From positions 18,352 through 82,351 of the forward strand of contig JAABRE010000010.1 of NCBI GenBank assembly GCA_011391125.1: a stretch of 64,000 bases of DNA, in the 5' to 3' direction. The translations under genes and the position numbers were made by a program. The notes under the pieces were generated by a model. It was not told where the DNA came from, searched no databases, and saw nothing but the letters and a program-made list of their open reading frames with translations. Source of the DNA: Synechococcales cyanobacterium S06. Lineage in GTDB: Bacteria > Cyanobacteriota > Cyanobacteriia > Cyanobacteriales > JAABRE01. This document shows, in pieces, positions 63,832-64,000 of the stretch. Numbering within the stretch: position 1 is the stretch's first letter; each line of letters opens with the position of its first letter.

Positions 63832-64000
63832 CAGGGTGTTTTCATTCTCGGGGGTAAAAAAAAATATAATAGTGATCTTTTCTTGATAAAATCAAAAAGA
63901 TAACACTATTTTTTTGATTTCCAAAAATATGTTAAACAGTTTAATTGAAAAGTTTAAATTAGTCAAGGACTTTCGTCGAAATCAGGGTAAAAGACATCAA
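63832..64000 (+). mobile_element. ISAs1-family insertion sequence, left end only
   Basis: CAGGGTGTTTTCATTCTCGG at 63832 looks like an ISAs1 terminal repeat, and a transposase begins at 63929. An imperfect hairpin (ATAGTGATCTTTTC / AAAAGATAACACTAT) at 63874-63911 lies between them; such structures often limit transcription into the transposase. The right end is outside the window. Confidence 0.75.
63929..64000 (+). CDS. ISAs1-family transposase, first 24 codons
   Basis: MLNSLIEKFKLVKDFRRNQG, then KRHQ, is the DDE_Tnp_1-associated N-terminus of ISAs1 transposases (typically ...QVKDFRKAQGKRHPLW). The gene is cut by the window edge, so catalytic residues are not visible. Confidence 0.8.
   Translation, partial: MLNSLIEKFKLVKDFRRNQGKRHQ

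Noticed and set aside
1..64000. tRNA, rRNA, tmRNA or riboswitch
   Set aside because: I saw no T-loop/anticodon arrangement, rRNA segment or known riboswitch core by eye. A covariance-model scan would be decisive.

Overview
The window is chromosomal DNA from a low-G+C cyanobacterium. The evidence is the many GCGATCGC (HIP1) octamers, cyanobacterial families (NatE-type amino-acid ABC ATPase, a 75-residue two-cluster ferredoxin, an InrS-like nickel sensor, HpsE-like glycosyltransferases, a vMAP-N-like HTH protein), and a very dense load of short palindromic repeats. The genus cannot be fixed from the sequence alone. No rRNA, tRNA or CRISPR array was seen.

Layout. 1-3021 (-) is the start of a giant ELWVTDGT-repeat protein, visibly richer in G+C than its surroundings and broken by one in-frame TGA inside a perfect palindrome. 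3.2-4.3 kb is a repeat nest with a MITE that cuts off a small coiled-coil gene. 4.3-16.5 kb is mostly core genes: ferredoxin, natE, cNMP-binding protein, queA, Uma2, DegT aminotransferase, fetB, CIA30, GAF-HD-GYP, pth, gltX. 16.6-20.2 kb is a glycosyltransferase island of four family-2 enzymes, one frameshifted. 20.2-34.8 kb carries usp, pgk, a methyltransferase between two paralogous coiled-coil/TM proteins, an odd MotA-like/OmpA fusion, folC, an InrS-like regulator, recQ, an HlyD-type adaptor, a TPR protein, a response regulator and gyrA/parC.

34.9-51.1 kb is the most interesting part: about 15 genes on the minus strand, read from 51.1 kb down to 34.9 kb. They encode three P-loop GTPase-like proteins, a DUF2283 protein, three proteins sharing an unrecognised helical module, two FHA-like membrane proteins, two vWA proteins, a Uma2 nuclease, a small unknown protein, a zinc-ribbon-FHA protein and a zinc-ribbon Ser/Thr kinase with TPRs. 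The composition fits a kinase/FHA/vWA/GTPase signalling or conflict system. It resembles in outline the GTPase-centred systems proposed from comparative genomics, but no obvious effector was found.

51.1-60.7 kb returns to core genes: GNAT, miaE-like, PPP phosphatase, M48 protease, coaE, an RNB nuclease with two dsRBD-like domains, a PAS/GAF/GGDEF/EAL protein and a sugar ABC permease. 60.7-64.0 kb is decaying accessory DNA: a gene remnant, a DUF6883/DUF4926-like pair, a MITE, a degraded vMAP-N-like gene, an orphan antitoxin, and an RTX-type gene interrupted by two related MITEs and then by an ISAs1-family element that runs off the window.

Several repeat families recur: hairpins built on ATCCGAT/ATCGGAT, palindromes with GCGCTTTAGCGC, 7-bp TTGATAG/TTGACAG tandem repeats, and CCTCACCCC...GGGAGAGGGG elements. 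Many sit just past stop codons and probably act as terminators.
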